Below are positions 9,298-17,035 of a DNA stretch of 64,000 nucleotides, piece by piece. Within the stretch, counting starts at the first letter, position 1. Each line of letters begins with the position of its first letter. Both the position numbers and the translations under genes were made by a program. The notes under the pieces are model-generated. The model was not told the DNA's origin. It searched no databases and saw nothing but the letters and a program-made list of their open reading frames with translations. The stretch covers positions 456,031 to 520,030 of the forward strand of contig NZ_JBLUOA010000002.1 of the NCBI RefSeq assembly GCF_048060095.1, read 5' to 3'. This stretch comes from JBLUOA01 sp048060095. GTDB lineage: Bacteria > Pseudomonadota > Alphaproteobacteria > Rhodobacterales > Rhodobacteraceae.

Positions 9298-9543
9298 ATG
9301 GTGCGGGTAAAGCTTTGGGGGTCGCTGCGAAACCTTGTCGACGGGCAGGCGGTGATTGAAGTTGAGGCGAGCAACTTCAAAGAACTGCTCGACGCGCTCG
9401 AAACGCAATATCCCGCGTTGAAGCCGCAGATCGAACGCGGTGTGTCATTCGCCGTCGATGGGGTGATTTACCGGGAAGCGTGGTTCACGCCGATCAACGA
9501 AGAAAACGAAATCGTCCTTTTGCCTTATATGGTCGGCGGCTGA
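9298..9543 (+). CDS. MoaD/ThiS-like sulfur carrier protein
   Basis: An 81-residue beta-grasp protein ending in the diglycine LLPYMVGG, the C-terminus that is adenylated and thiocarboxylated in MoaD and ThiS. The N-terminus VRVKLWGSLRNLV also fits MoaD-like proteins. It starts 2 bp after the molybdopterin-subunit stop and is the last gene of the operon before a strong terminator. MoaD donates sulfur to molybdopterin, so a copy placed after a molybdenum enzyme may support its cofactor; alternatively it may be a dedicated sulfur donor for another step. No MoaE or MoeB partner is seen nearby. Confidence 0.8.
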   Translation: MVRVKLWGSLRNLVDGQAVIEVEASNFKELLDALETQYPALKPQIERGVSFAVDGVIYREAWFTPINEENEIVLLPYMVGG

Positions 9544-9557
9544 ACCCCAGAAATGCG

Positions 9558-9586
9558 AAAAGCCGCGCCCATTTGGGCGCGGCTTT
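9558..9586. terminator. Rho-independent terminator, probably bidirectional
   Basis: A long GC-rich stem pairs AGCCGCGCCC (9561-9570) with its complement at 9575-9584, with a 4-nt loop. A/T pairs extend the stem, and short T-rich stretches flank it on both strands. It sits between the stop of the MoaD-like gene and the convergent pilin gene, so it can end both transcripts. Confidence 0.85.
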
Positions 9587-9607
9587 CCGTTTTGTATGAC
9601 CGACTGA

Positions 9608-9793
9608 TTAGTAGGTGTTGATCAGGTCAGATGTCAGCTCGCCCGAGATCAGGTCGCCGAGGTCTGCGGTGGACTGGCCAACCGAAGCCATGACTGCGAT
9701 GCCGAGGCCAACGATGCCTGCGGTCAGAACAACCCAGTCAACGGTGACTGCGCCGGATTCGTCTTTTGCGAAGTTTTTGATAAAGTTAAGCAT
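9608..9793 (-). CDS. Flp-type micropilin (copy 1)
   Basis: A 61-residue protein with a short basic N-terminus, the segment KDESGAVTVDWVVL and one hydrophobic helix, as in Flp/Tad-like prepilins. Cleavage would follow the glycine of SGAVTVDW. An aspartate occupies position +5 of the mature chain, where Flp usually has glutamate followed by tyrosine (here D-W). It is almost identical to the product of the neighbouring gene. No tad/cpa assembly genes lie in the window, so assembly would depend on a locus elsewhere. Alternatively these are small membrane proteins of a Rhodobacteraceae-specific family with no assigned role. Confidence 0.7.
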   Translation of the reverse strand: MLNFIKNFAKDESGAVTVDWVVLTAGIVGLGIAVMASVGQSTADLGDLISGELTSDLINTY

Positions 9794-10004
9794 TGTATTC
9801 TCCGTATATTCTCTGTGTGTGTTTCTGTGTGACTTAGTAGGTGTTGATCAGGTCAGACGTCAGTTCGCCCGAGATCAGGTCGCCCAGGTCCGCTGTGGAC
9901 TGGCCAACCGACGCCATGATTGCGATGCCGAGGCCAACGATGCCTGCGGTCAAAACAACCCAGTCAACGGTGACTGCGCCGGATTCGTCTTTTGCAAAGT
10001 TCTT
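9608..10004. repeat. Tandem gene duplication of the pilin ORF
   Basis: Two direct copies of roughly 170 bp start at 9608 and 9834 (offset 226 bp) and are identical over most of their length, with scattered, mostly third-position changes. This indicates a recent duplication or gene conversion under protein-level constraint. Confidence 0.9.
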
Positions 10005-10025
10005 TGCGAATGCGATCAGTTTCAT
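9834..10025 (-). CDS. Flp-type micropilin (copy 2)
   Basis: A 63-residue paralogue of the preceding pilin gene with the same KDESGAVTVDWVVL core and C-terminus; differences are confined mainly to the first few residues (MKLIAFAKNF). ATG 10025 is preceded on the minus strand by GAGGGAA at suitable distance, which argues against the longer reading from 10061. It is the promoter-proximal copy, transcribed toward copy 1 with a 40-bp gap, so the pair is likely one transcript. Confidence 0.7.
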   Translation of the reverse strand: MKLIAFAKNFAKDESGAVTVDWVVLTAGIVGLGIAIMASVGQSTADLGDLISGELTSDLINTY

Positions 10026-10658
10026 TTTAGTTCCCTCGTAGTTCTCTAAACTCGTTTCCACTCACCGTGACGTCCCTAGAGGTTGCTCTCGCTGACCCAT
10101 GTCGCCTTGGCATGAGACGATATAGCCCCCCGAATGGGGCAACACTTGGGCGCACATCGTACATTTTTGTAGTTCGTTAACTTTTCATGGAACGAGTGGA
10201 TTTGCGTTTATTTACGGCAGTTTTTGCCTCTGACCGGGGCACGAAAGCTCTAGAAAATTCATTTATGACAGTGCGTTAGGAAAAATTATCCGAATTGGAT
10301 ACCAGACGCCGCTTATTGCGATAAAAAGCGCACCGCAGGCGAATCTGACCCGAATTTTTCATTCCTTGCGCCTGCGATGCCCGATTTTATCGACCCGCCA
10401 TTTGCAAAGAATAGTGAAACAAACCGCCGAATTTTCACGGGTCGTCACCAGATGGCATAACAATCGGGCGATGTCGCCAATTGGTAAAGGTGCAGCAAAG
10501 AGAATCGGATTCCCGTTAACATACTGATTAAGTTATGAAATACTCCTAGACTCGTCAATTTCAACAACGGACTTGTCTAAAAGACCAAGTAGGTGCATCC
10601 GCCGAACTGCTTTAAATTTCAGGGATTGAAACCAAATACTTTGTTTGAGAGTTAGCAA
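10026..10658. other. AT-rich non-coding stretch upstream of pilin and Hint genes
   Basis: No convincing gene is seen here. The part near 10026-10140 probably holds the pilin promoter. A small stem GCCCC/GGGGC is at 10125-10140. A perfect 8-bp inverted repeat, CGCAGGCG at 10334-10341 with its complement at 10369-10376 (27-nt loop), could be an RNA hairpin. The stretch is clearly more AT-rich than its surroundings, with many A and T runs. An unannotated small RNA is possible but unsupported. Confidence 0.5.
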
Positions 10659-11231
10659 ATGGCAGTTCGCCACGATTTTGATGATGCCGCCGATCAATTG
10701 GCGGTTCTGGAAAACATAAAAAATGTGCTGCGAGCAGACGACGCGGGCAAAGCGCCCCCTATTGCGAAGGTGAAACCGAACCCCGTGCCGACGACAGATG
10801 TAAATCAATGGACGATTGACGGAATCGCGGGGCAGACCCGCGTTTCGACGTCTTTCGGGGATGTACCGTCTGAACTGCTGCGCAAAAACGACATGGTGCG
10901 CTCGATCTCGGGCGACTTCAAGCGGATCGTCTGGATTGATCGTATTCGACTTGATGAAGGTTTCATGTCCCGCCATCCAGAGGCTTACCCGATCCACATA
11001 CGCGCCAACGCGTTTGGAAAGGGCATCCCGGCCCGCGATATTGAGGTTTCGCCGTGCCATCGTTTGCGCGTTGATCGTTTCACCAACGGAAGCGTCGTGG
11101 CGGAATCGCTACTGCATCGTCCGGGCGTGACTCGTGCGCCCCACCCACACGTCACCTACACGCAGTTCCATTGCGACGGCGACACTATGGTTAAGGTCGA
11201 AAACCTATGGGCGGAAAGCCGGAAGCGGTAA
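10659..11231 (+). CDS. Hint-domain protein (Hedgehog/intein-like, Hint_2 type)
   Basis: A 190-residue protein with a variable N-terminal 50 residues and a Hint_2-like domain from about residue 55. The pattern includes GDVPSELLRKNDMVRS, then IDRIRLDEGFMSRHP, then DIEVSPCHRLRVD. In Rhodobacteraceae this domain occurs at the C-terminus of large secreted, calcium-binding or adhesin-like proteins and in small stand-alone proteins. Hint domains can self-cleave, but the nucleophilic Cys/Ser expected at the domain start is not clear here: the domain opens GIAGQTRVST. There is no signal peptide. Function is unknown, and the gene sits alone next to AT-rich DNA. Confidence 0.7.
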   Translation: MAVRHDFDDAADQLAVLENIKNVLRADDAGKAPPIAKVKPNPVPTTDVNQWTIDGIAGQTRVSTSFGDVPSELLRKNDMVRSISGDFKRIVWIDRIRLDEGFMSRHPEAYPIHIRANAFGKGIPARDIEVSPCHRLRVDRFTNGSVVAESLLHRPGVTRAPHPHVTYTQFHCDGDTMVKVENLWAESRKR

Positions 11232-11232
11232 A

Positions 11233-12987
11233 TCAGCCGGACCCTCCTGCCTTGATCAACGCCTCTACTTGGCCGAGTGATGTAATTTCCGCGATTTCAC
11301 TGGCAGAAAAGACGACGTCAAACGCCTCCTCCAACTCCTCGATCAGTGCCATATGCGCGAGGGAGTCCCACCCTTCGGTGTTGAACGGTGTGGAGTCGGG
11401 ATGAAGCGCACTGACCGGCACTTTGAAGCAAGCGGAAGCGAGCGAATAGACCGTTTCTTCGCTTGAATTGGTGTCTCCCCCCCCGGCGTGCACCAACTCC
11501 GCGACAATAACCTTGCCGGAAGCACCTCGCGGCAGTTTATCGACCATCCGTATCTCTGCCGGAACACGCTCTGGCGACAGGTTCTCGCGGCAGAACGTCC
11601 AGATGTCATCGCGTGCGACTGTGTCGCTGGAGACTGCGGCGACTAATCGTTCACCGCGGATGTCGTCCGGCTCTCCGAAAACGTAGGCTTCGCTGATCCC
11701 CACCATGGAGGAGATCACCTCGGCGATGCCTTCCGGGTAAATCGTGACCCCGGCCGAGACAATCGCGGTTTTCTTGCGCCCAGCAAATTCCAGCAGCCCG
11801 TCGTCGGCTTCCCGCACCAAATCACCTGTGTGAAACACCTCGCCTTTCAGCACTTCGGCGGTCAATTTGGGCGCGTTGAAGTAGCCGCGCATGATCGTCG
11901 GCCCGGACAGCGTCAATTCCCCAACCTGCCCATGCGGAACCCGATGCCCGTCCTTATCAACGATCCTGGCCTCGACCCTAACCGCGCGGCCAATCGACCC
12001 AATCCGGCGGGTGTCATCGGATGGGCCAGCAAAAACGGCGTCGCACACGACCTCACTTAGCCCATAGGCGTTTGCGACAGGGACGCCGAACGCCTCTTCG
12101 AACCGTGACCAAAGTGGCGTGTTCAGATGGTCGGCGCTCGATAGCAAGAACCGAAAGTTCGGTGTGTTGAACGCGGAGCGCTGGTCTTGCCCCACGCGGT
12201 CAATGATCCGCAACATGGCAGGGACGGTGATGAAATGCGTGATCCCGTCGATCGCGACAGAGTCCAGTATCATCGGCACGTTCTGAACCGAGAACTCTAC
12301 CCTGCGATAAACTGTGCCGCCAAACCAAAGCGCCGTCAGCGGCCCGCGGATCAGCCCGTCGACATGGTGCAGCGGCAGCAAGTTCAACAGGCGCGTGTCC
12401 GTGTCAAAGCCGTAAACTTCCGCGAAAACCTCAAACTGTGCGGTCAAATTGGCATAGGTCAGCTCTACCGCTTTCGGCGCGGAGGTCGTGCCTGATGTAA
12501 AGATCATCAACGCGATTTCTGGCGGCGCAGTCCCTTCGGGCAGCCGTTTGCGCGGTGAGGCATCCACAAATAGCACCGCGTTGTCGACCTCGACCATTTG
12601 CCCCGACGGAATGTTGGCTTGCCCCCGGATCACCGCAAGCGTTTCACCGTCCGCAAAGATTGCCGCCGGGCGACAGGTTCCTAGCAGTTCCATCGCCTCT
12701 GAGGGTTTCGCATTCGCGTCACCCATCACCGGGGCGAGGCCTGCGCGAAGGGCGGCGATCACCAGCAGGATCAGCATTCGATCATCCCGGCAGAACAGCG
12801 CGATGCGATCACCAGCGATCAGGCCGAGCGCGGCGAAGCCGCCGATGAGCCGGTCAGTTTCTGTGACAACATCCTCTCGGTCCAGCAGCCCATCTTCCAG
12901 AACCGCCAGTGGCGCGTCGGTGCCATCCAGCCGCGCCTCTATCGCCTCGCGAAAGCGGGCGAAGTCGCTCTCCGAAAGCTCACCCAT
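11233..12987 (-). CDS. AMP-dependent acyl ligase with C-terminal acyl carrier domain
   Basis: A 584-residue two-domain protein. Residues 1 to about 490 form an acyl-adenylating enzyme with TSGTTSAPKAVEL (A3), NAYGLSEVV (A5), FHTGDLVRE (A7) and the C-terminal lysine in LPRGASGKV (A10). The last 75 residues form an acyl carrier domain whose phosphopantetheine serine is in GWDSLAHM (about Ser542). It should activate a carboxylic acid and load it on its own carrier. The ATG at 12987 has a GGGAGG site and overlaps the thioesterase stop by 8 bp; a longer reading to 13023 is less likely. It is the last gene of a four-gene minus-strand set. The acid is unknown. Confidence 0.88.
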   Translation of the reverse strand: MGELSESDFARFREAIEARLDGTDAPLAVLEDGLLDREDVVTETDRLIGGFAALGLIAGDRIALFCRDDRMLILLVIAALRAGLAPVMGDANAKPSEAMELLGTCRPAAIFADGETLAVIRGQANIPSGQMVEVDNAVLFVDASPRKRLPEGTAPPEIALMIFTSGTTSAPKAVELTYANLTAQFEVFAEVYGFDTDTRLLNLLPLHHVDGLIRGPLTALWFGGTVYRRVEFSVQNVPMILDSVAIDGITHFITVPAMLRIIDRVGQDQRSAFNTPNFRFLLSSADHLNTPLWSRFEEAFGVPVANAYGLSEVVCDAVFAGPSDDTRRIGSIGRAVRVEARIVDKDGHRVPHGQVGELTLSGPTIMRGYFNAPKLTAEVLKGEVFHTGDLVREADDGLLEFAGRKKTAIVSAGVTIYPEGIAEVISSMVGISEAYVFGEPDDIRGERLVAAVSSDTVARDDIWTFCRENLSPERVPAEIRMVDKLPRGASGKVIVAELVHAGGGDTNSSEETVYSLASACFKVPVSALHPDSTPFNTEGWDSLAHMALIEELEEAFDVVFSASEIAEITSLGQVEALIKAGGSG

Positions 12988-13786
12988 CCGCCGCCTCCCG
13001 CATCGCGGTTGCGATAGCGGCAACCGACGCAGGGCTTTTCAACAATCCAAGGTGGTCGCCAGCCAGTTCATGCACATCCAAGCCGTTATCAATCAGTCTG
13101 CCCCACCCCAGATCAGGCTCGGCGTCGACATTTGTGGGCTCATCGACAGCACGCAAAAGTGTCGCGGCACCGCCCTGCCACGAACTTGGTCGATAGGCCT
13201 CAAGCGCGTGATACATCGCCCGAACAATCGCGCGATGGCCTTCGGAATAGCCGCTTGTATCAAGCTCAATCAATCCAAACCCGCAGAGGAAATCGGGATC
13301 AGGCCGCAACCCCAGCACCTTACGCCAGTTCTTCGCGAAATACCGCGCGGCGTAGGAGAGTTCCGCGACAGGCGCCCGCAACAGCCTGCTGTCACGCAAA
13401 TATCGGGCAACGCGGGTGTCAAACAGCCAAAGCCGGTCGAAGCCATGCCCGCCCGATTGCAAATGCCGCGCGGTTTCGTAGGCGAGATAGCCGGCAAAGG
13501 AAAATCCGGCGAGATGGATAGGCCGCGGCAGGTCGGCTTGCGCGATGTCCGACGCGAAACGCTCGCCCAGATCAGGCACGGAATGCTGGCCCAGTTGCGC
13601 CGAAATTTCCCGACCCAAACGGACGCCGATGCAATTGAAGTTGTCGGAAAGCTCCGCCACCAGCGGCTTGGCGTAAAGCACGTTGCCGCCGAGATCCGGC
13701 AGAAAAATGAGCGTCCCCCGGGGGGCTGCCCCGCCTATGCGGAACAGGGTGTCTGGCAGGTCGGTCGTGTGTTCCGCGCCATTCAT
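12980..13786 (-). CDS. Type II thioesterase-like alpha/beta hydrolase
   Basis: A 268-residue thioesterase-domain protein. The nucleophile elbow is GFSFAG (Ser96 from ATG 13786), the oxyanion-loop region is LPDLGGNVLYAKPL near residue 30, and the catalytic His is likely in GDHLGLL near the C-terminus. This matches the thioesterase family that releases or edits products on carrier domains of NRPS/PKS systems, which fits its position directly before the ligase-ACP gene. It starts with an ATGA overlap on the stop of the gamma-glutamyltransferase-like gene. Its substrate is presumably the thioester on the neighbouring carrier domain. Confidence 0.8.
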   Translation of the reverse strand: MNGAEHTTDLPDTLFRIGGAAPRGTLIFLPDLGGNVLYAKPLVAELSDNFNCIGVRLGREISAQLGQHSVPDLGERFASDIAQADLPRPIHLAGFSFAGYLAYETARHLQSGGHGFDRLWLFDTRVARYLRDSRLLRAPVAELSYAARYFAKNWRKVLGLRPDPDFLCGFGLIELDTSGYSEGHRAIVRAMYHALEAYRPSSWQGGAATLLRAVDEPTNVDAEPDLGWGRLIDNGLDVHELAGDHLGLLKSPASVAAIATAMREAADG

Positions 13787-15429
13787 CCTGCTACCTCTAC
13801 CCTTTGCCCACTTTCGCGGCGGGGATCGCCGCAGGCCGAACGCGCGGACCCGTCGGCTTCTGTCGTCACCACACACATCGATGGTCGCCCAATACCCGTG
13901 GCCGATCCGCTGACCGCCTTGTGGCCCAGCGCGCTCAGCCCGTCGATCCAACCCTCTGGCGCGTCCTCCTCAACCGTCACCTTGCCGGGAAAGCACAGAT
14001 GCGGCGCGGTTGATCCCGGTGCAGATTGCGTGAACGCTCGGGGTGCTGCGATGGCAGCCTCCAACGGCTCGCCGCACAGCAGATGCCGGGCCAGCACTTG
14101 CGCGCTGGCCTGAAGTTGCAAATCCGCCCCCGGACCGCCGCCCGCAATCAGGCGCCCGTCCGCCGCTTCAAACAAGAACGGACAGGCGCTGACCCGTGGG
14201 CGTTTTCCGGGCTGCAAGACTGCTGGGTGGTCCGGTTCCACGCGGCTTTGCGCCCCGCGTGTCGAGATGACGAAGCCAAGGCCGGGCACGACGGGTGCGT
14301 CGAACGACGTATCGCTCGGCGTCGCGACAAAGAGGTTGCCCGTGCCGTCGACGATACTGACCACCGAGGTATCAAGCGTCTTTTCGACCAAACGATCATC
14401 CACGCCCGGCACCCCCTCAATCGCCGAGGCGGGAGAGATACGCGCAGCCCTTTTCCGCGCGTGATCCGCCGACAGCAACGTGTTGAGCGGCGTGTCCACG
14501 AAATCAGGATCACCATAGAACGCATCCCGATCCGCGAAGGCAAGCTTCAAGGCTTCAAGCGCCCGGTGCATGAATTCTACACTGCTCGGGTCAAGCCCGC
14601 CAACATCTGATTGCTCAAGAATTTGCAATGCCTGCGCTAGGGCCGGGCCTTGGCTCCACGCGCCGCAGGTGTGAAGCGTGCCGCCGACCACGGTGGCCTG
14701 GGTTGCTGGAACCACGGGGGTCTGATGCGTGGCAAGGTCGCTCGCCCGAAGCCATCCGCCGCTGTCCGCAACATGCCGAACCATCGCCTTCGCAATATCG
14801 CCTTCGTAGAACGCAGCGCGCACTGCGTGCAGCCCGTCTTTGCGCCCCGAAGCGCAGCGATCCGCGTCGATCAGCGCCGCAATCGTTCGCGCAAGATCCA
14901 GTTGGGTGAACCACTCACCCTTCTCAATCGGGCGACCTTTCGGCAGCCAGATCGCCGCGTTCCCGGGAAACTTGCGATAGTCCCGCTCAAACTGCGCCGA
15001 ACAGGACACGAGGTCATCATGCGCCGGAAAACCATCCTTCGCCAAGCACCACGCGGGTTCGGCCAGTTCGGCGAACCGCATCGTCCCGAATTGGGACAGG
15101 GCGACCAGCCATGCGGCGGGCGCGGCGGGCACAACCGTGCGCAGCACACCCTTCGGGATACGTCCGCGATGGTTCCGTTCAAACAATTCCCGATCAGCAT
15201 TGGCGGGCCAACGTCCTGCCCCTTCCACGCAATGAACCGTGTCCTTTCCGGCCATGCGCAACAGCATCGGGGCAACGCCGCCCAATTGCACCTGCTCCGA
15301 ATGAAGCACGCAAAGCGCGATTGACGCGGCCACCCCGGCATCAACCGCATTGCCGCCCGCCTTCAATACACCCAGCGCAATCTCTGCCGCTGCATCGTGT
15401 CCAACCGAAATCGCAACCGTCGACTGCAC
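13783..15429 (-). CDS. Gamma-glutamyltransferase-family protein without signal peptide
   Basis: A 548-residue Ntn-hydrolase of the gamma-glutamyltransferase family. The N-terminal VLKAGGNAVDAGVAAS and the putative small-subunit start TSVVSIVDGTGN, whose first threonine aligns with the catalytic nucleophile, are recognisable. Family members normally self-cleave before that threonine. The product begins directly with the catalytic domain from a GTG start and lacks an export signal, unlike the exported paralogue at 17036. It is embedded in a biosynthetic-looking operon, sharing one base with the upstream stop. It could transfer or hydrolyse a gamma-glutamyl or other amide in the cytoplasm, which is inference. 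Confidence 0.82.
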   Translation of the reverse strand: MQSTVAISVGHDAAAEIALGVLKAGGNAVDAGVAASIALCVLHSEQVQLGGVAPMLLRMAGKDTVHCVEGAGRWPANADRELFERNHRGRIPKGVLRTVVPAAPAAWLVALSQFGTMRFAELAEPAWCLAKDGFPAHDDLVSCSAQFERDYRKFPGNAAIWLPKGRPIEKGEWFTQLDLARTIAALIDADRCASGRKDGLHAVRAAFYEGDIAKAMVRHVADSGGWLRASDLATHQTPVVPATQATVVGGTLHTCGAWSQGPALAQALQILEQSDVGGLDPSSVEFMHRALEALKLAFADRDAFYGDPDFVDTPLNTLLSADHARKRAARISPASAIEGVPGVDDRLVEKTLDTSVVSIVDGTGNLFVATPSDTSFDAPVVPGLGFVISTRGAQSRVEPDHPAVLQPGKRPRVSACPFLFEAADGRLIAGGGPGADLQLQASAQVLARHLLCGEPLEAAIAAPRAFTQSAPGSTAPHLCFPGKVTVEEDAPEGWIDGLSALGHKAVSGSATGIGRPSMCVVTTEADGSARSACGDPRRESGQRVEVAG

Positions 15430-16499
15430 TATGCCGCGACCCCCCGGTTCTTGCGAAGCAGCGCATCGACCCGAGAAACCACATCGTCGATCAGACCGGT
15501 CTCAACCCCCCGCTGCCGCGCGATAAGCTGAACGAGGCGATCCACACGCTCAATATTCTTGGCCCCGGCATACAGCGCACGCGCGGCAGACGATGGCAGG
15601 ATCAGCCCCTTCGCGGCCTTCGCGTATTGTTCAAACGGCACAAGATCGCCGTCCACCGCGCCAAGCCGCAGGATCAGTGCATTGACCCAATCATAAACCG
15701 CCCGGGTTTCATCACCATCTGAATGCACCGCATCGCAGATCGATCGGGGGCCATCCGCCGTGATGCAGCGGTAGTTCCCGGCCAGTAACATGCTCCACTT
15801 CGTCAGCGGCACAAAGGCGGAGTCGCTAACCTTCAGGCGCACGGGAACGGTGGATTGCCGACCATCGCGGGGCACGCGCGCCTCATTGATGCTCCGCGCG
15901 AGGGTTCGCAGCATCACGTCGGCGTCGGCGTCTTCAAACGCTGCGGTGCGGAAATTCGTGCCAAGGCCGACACGCAAGAAATTCTGCGGCGCGTCTGGCG
16001 GTCGGCTGGCCTGCGCGTCGGGGCTGCATAGGGTGAACTTGGCCGGATCAAAGCCCCGCCAAACATCTGGGGCGCTGTAGCAGGTATCGACATCGACGCC
16101 CGACAGGCCGGCAATCCGGTCAAGATACGGCGGCGGCGGCATGTTCATGATCGAAAGGCAGGGCGTGCCCGCAACGGCGACTTTCTGCGTTAAACGTCGA
16201 ACGCCATCCTCAGCGAATTGCGGTTCCTGCATCGCCAATGCGACGAGATCAAAGCCTGTCCCTTCAACATCACTCGTCCTGCGCGCCACAATGGTTCCCG
16301 GCAGATTGCCGGATCGCAGATCAAACCCGGCGCCGGAGCGGCGCGAGGGGATGCGAACATGCAGCCCATCGCGGTTGATCGCGGCGACTTCTTCGGCCCG
16401 CCCGACCAGCGTGACCGTGTGGCCAGCCATCGCCGCCTTGATCGCCAAAAGCGCGCCATAAGACGCGCCGAGGATCAGAATATTATAAGGTTCGGCCAC
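15429..16499 (-). CDS. Ketopantoate reductase-like NAD(P)-dependent oxidoreductase
   Basis: About 356 residues with an N-terminal Rossmann motif NILILGASYGALLA and the overall layout of the PanE/ApbA (6-phosphogluconate dehydrogenase-like) family. It is longer than typical PanE (about 300) and lies outside pantothenate genes, so a different 2-oxo acid or opine-like substrate is likely. I prefer the GTG at 16499 with AAAGG upstream over an earlier GTG at 16541. It is the first gene of the minus-strand set reductase, GGT-like, thioesterase, ligase-ACP. The family call is moderate to good and the role unknown. Confidence 0.72.
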   Translation of the reverse strand: MAEPYNILILGASYGALLAIKAAMAGHTVTLVGRAEEVAAINRDGLHVRIPSRRSGAGFDLRSGNLPGTIVARRTSDVEGTGFDLVALAMQEPQFAEDGVRRLTQKVAVAGTPCLSIMNMPPPPYLDRIAGLSGVDVDTCYSAPDVWRGFDPAKFTLCSPDAQASRPPDAPQNFLRVGLGTNFRTAAFEDADADVMLRTLARSINEARVPRDGRQSTVPVRLKVSDSAFVPLTKWSMLLAGNYRCITADGPRSICDAVHSDGDETRAVYDWVNALILRLGAVDGDLVPFEQYAKAAKGLILPSSAARALYAGAKNIERVDRLVQLIARQRGVETGLIDDVVSRVDALLRKNRGVAA

Positions 16500-16666
16500 C
16501 AAATGACCTTTCTGCCTCACTGCCCGGTCGCGACCCGACACCCCACCCAGATGCGCAAAACGGTCGCTGATTGTCCGAAGGTTCCCGACCCGCGATGCAA
16601 AGTCAAATGTTCAACGGGCACTGCCCGATAATGTGCAGCCGCGTGCCAGTTATGGTTCAGATCAAT

Positions 16667-16864
16667 CTAACGGTCGCGGATACGGTCGACTTCGTGGCCC
16701 AGATCGGCGTCGTAGGTTTCGTCGTATTCATCGTCCAGATATGCGAATTCGTCCCGTAGGGCAGACTGATGCGCGATCTCGGCTTCACCACCGGTTACAA
16801 CAAAGCGGCCCGGCGGCAGCAATTTCCGCCATTCGTCGTCGGATATAATATTAACGTTACTCAT
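16667..16864 (-). CDS. Small acidic hypothetical protein
   Basis: A 65-residue product starting MSNVNIISDDEWRKLL, preceded by a clear GGAGGG site. The C-terminal half is strongly acidic with many Asp, Glu and Tyr. There are no membrane segments or recognisable domain. It lies divergently from the secreted gamma-glutamyltransferase gene and upstream of the reductase gene in the same orientation. I do not recognise it. Confidence 0.5.
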   Translation of the reverse strand: MSNVNIISDDEWRKLLPPGRFVVTGGEAEIAHQSALRDEFAYLDDEYDETYDADLGHEVDRIRDR

Positions 16865-17035
16865 GAATCCCTCCATTGCCCCATCTTTCACAGGCGATTG
16901 AGGCGGGAGTTCGGCGGCAGTTTGACAATACTGCGTGCGGTGATGGCGCAAAGGCACATAGCCGCCCCAATCGTTAAGGTTGCACCGACTCGCCCAGCGC
17001 GTGCATGCTGGCGGAATAATAGAGAGGTTTTTGCC

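Noticed and set aside
12488..14113. 541-residue plus-strand ORF opposite the ligase and thioesterase genes
   Set aside because: It is antisense to three genes with clear domains, is rich in Arg, Pro and Ser as expected for a GC-rich shadow frame, and has no recognisable motif.
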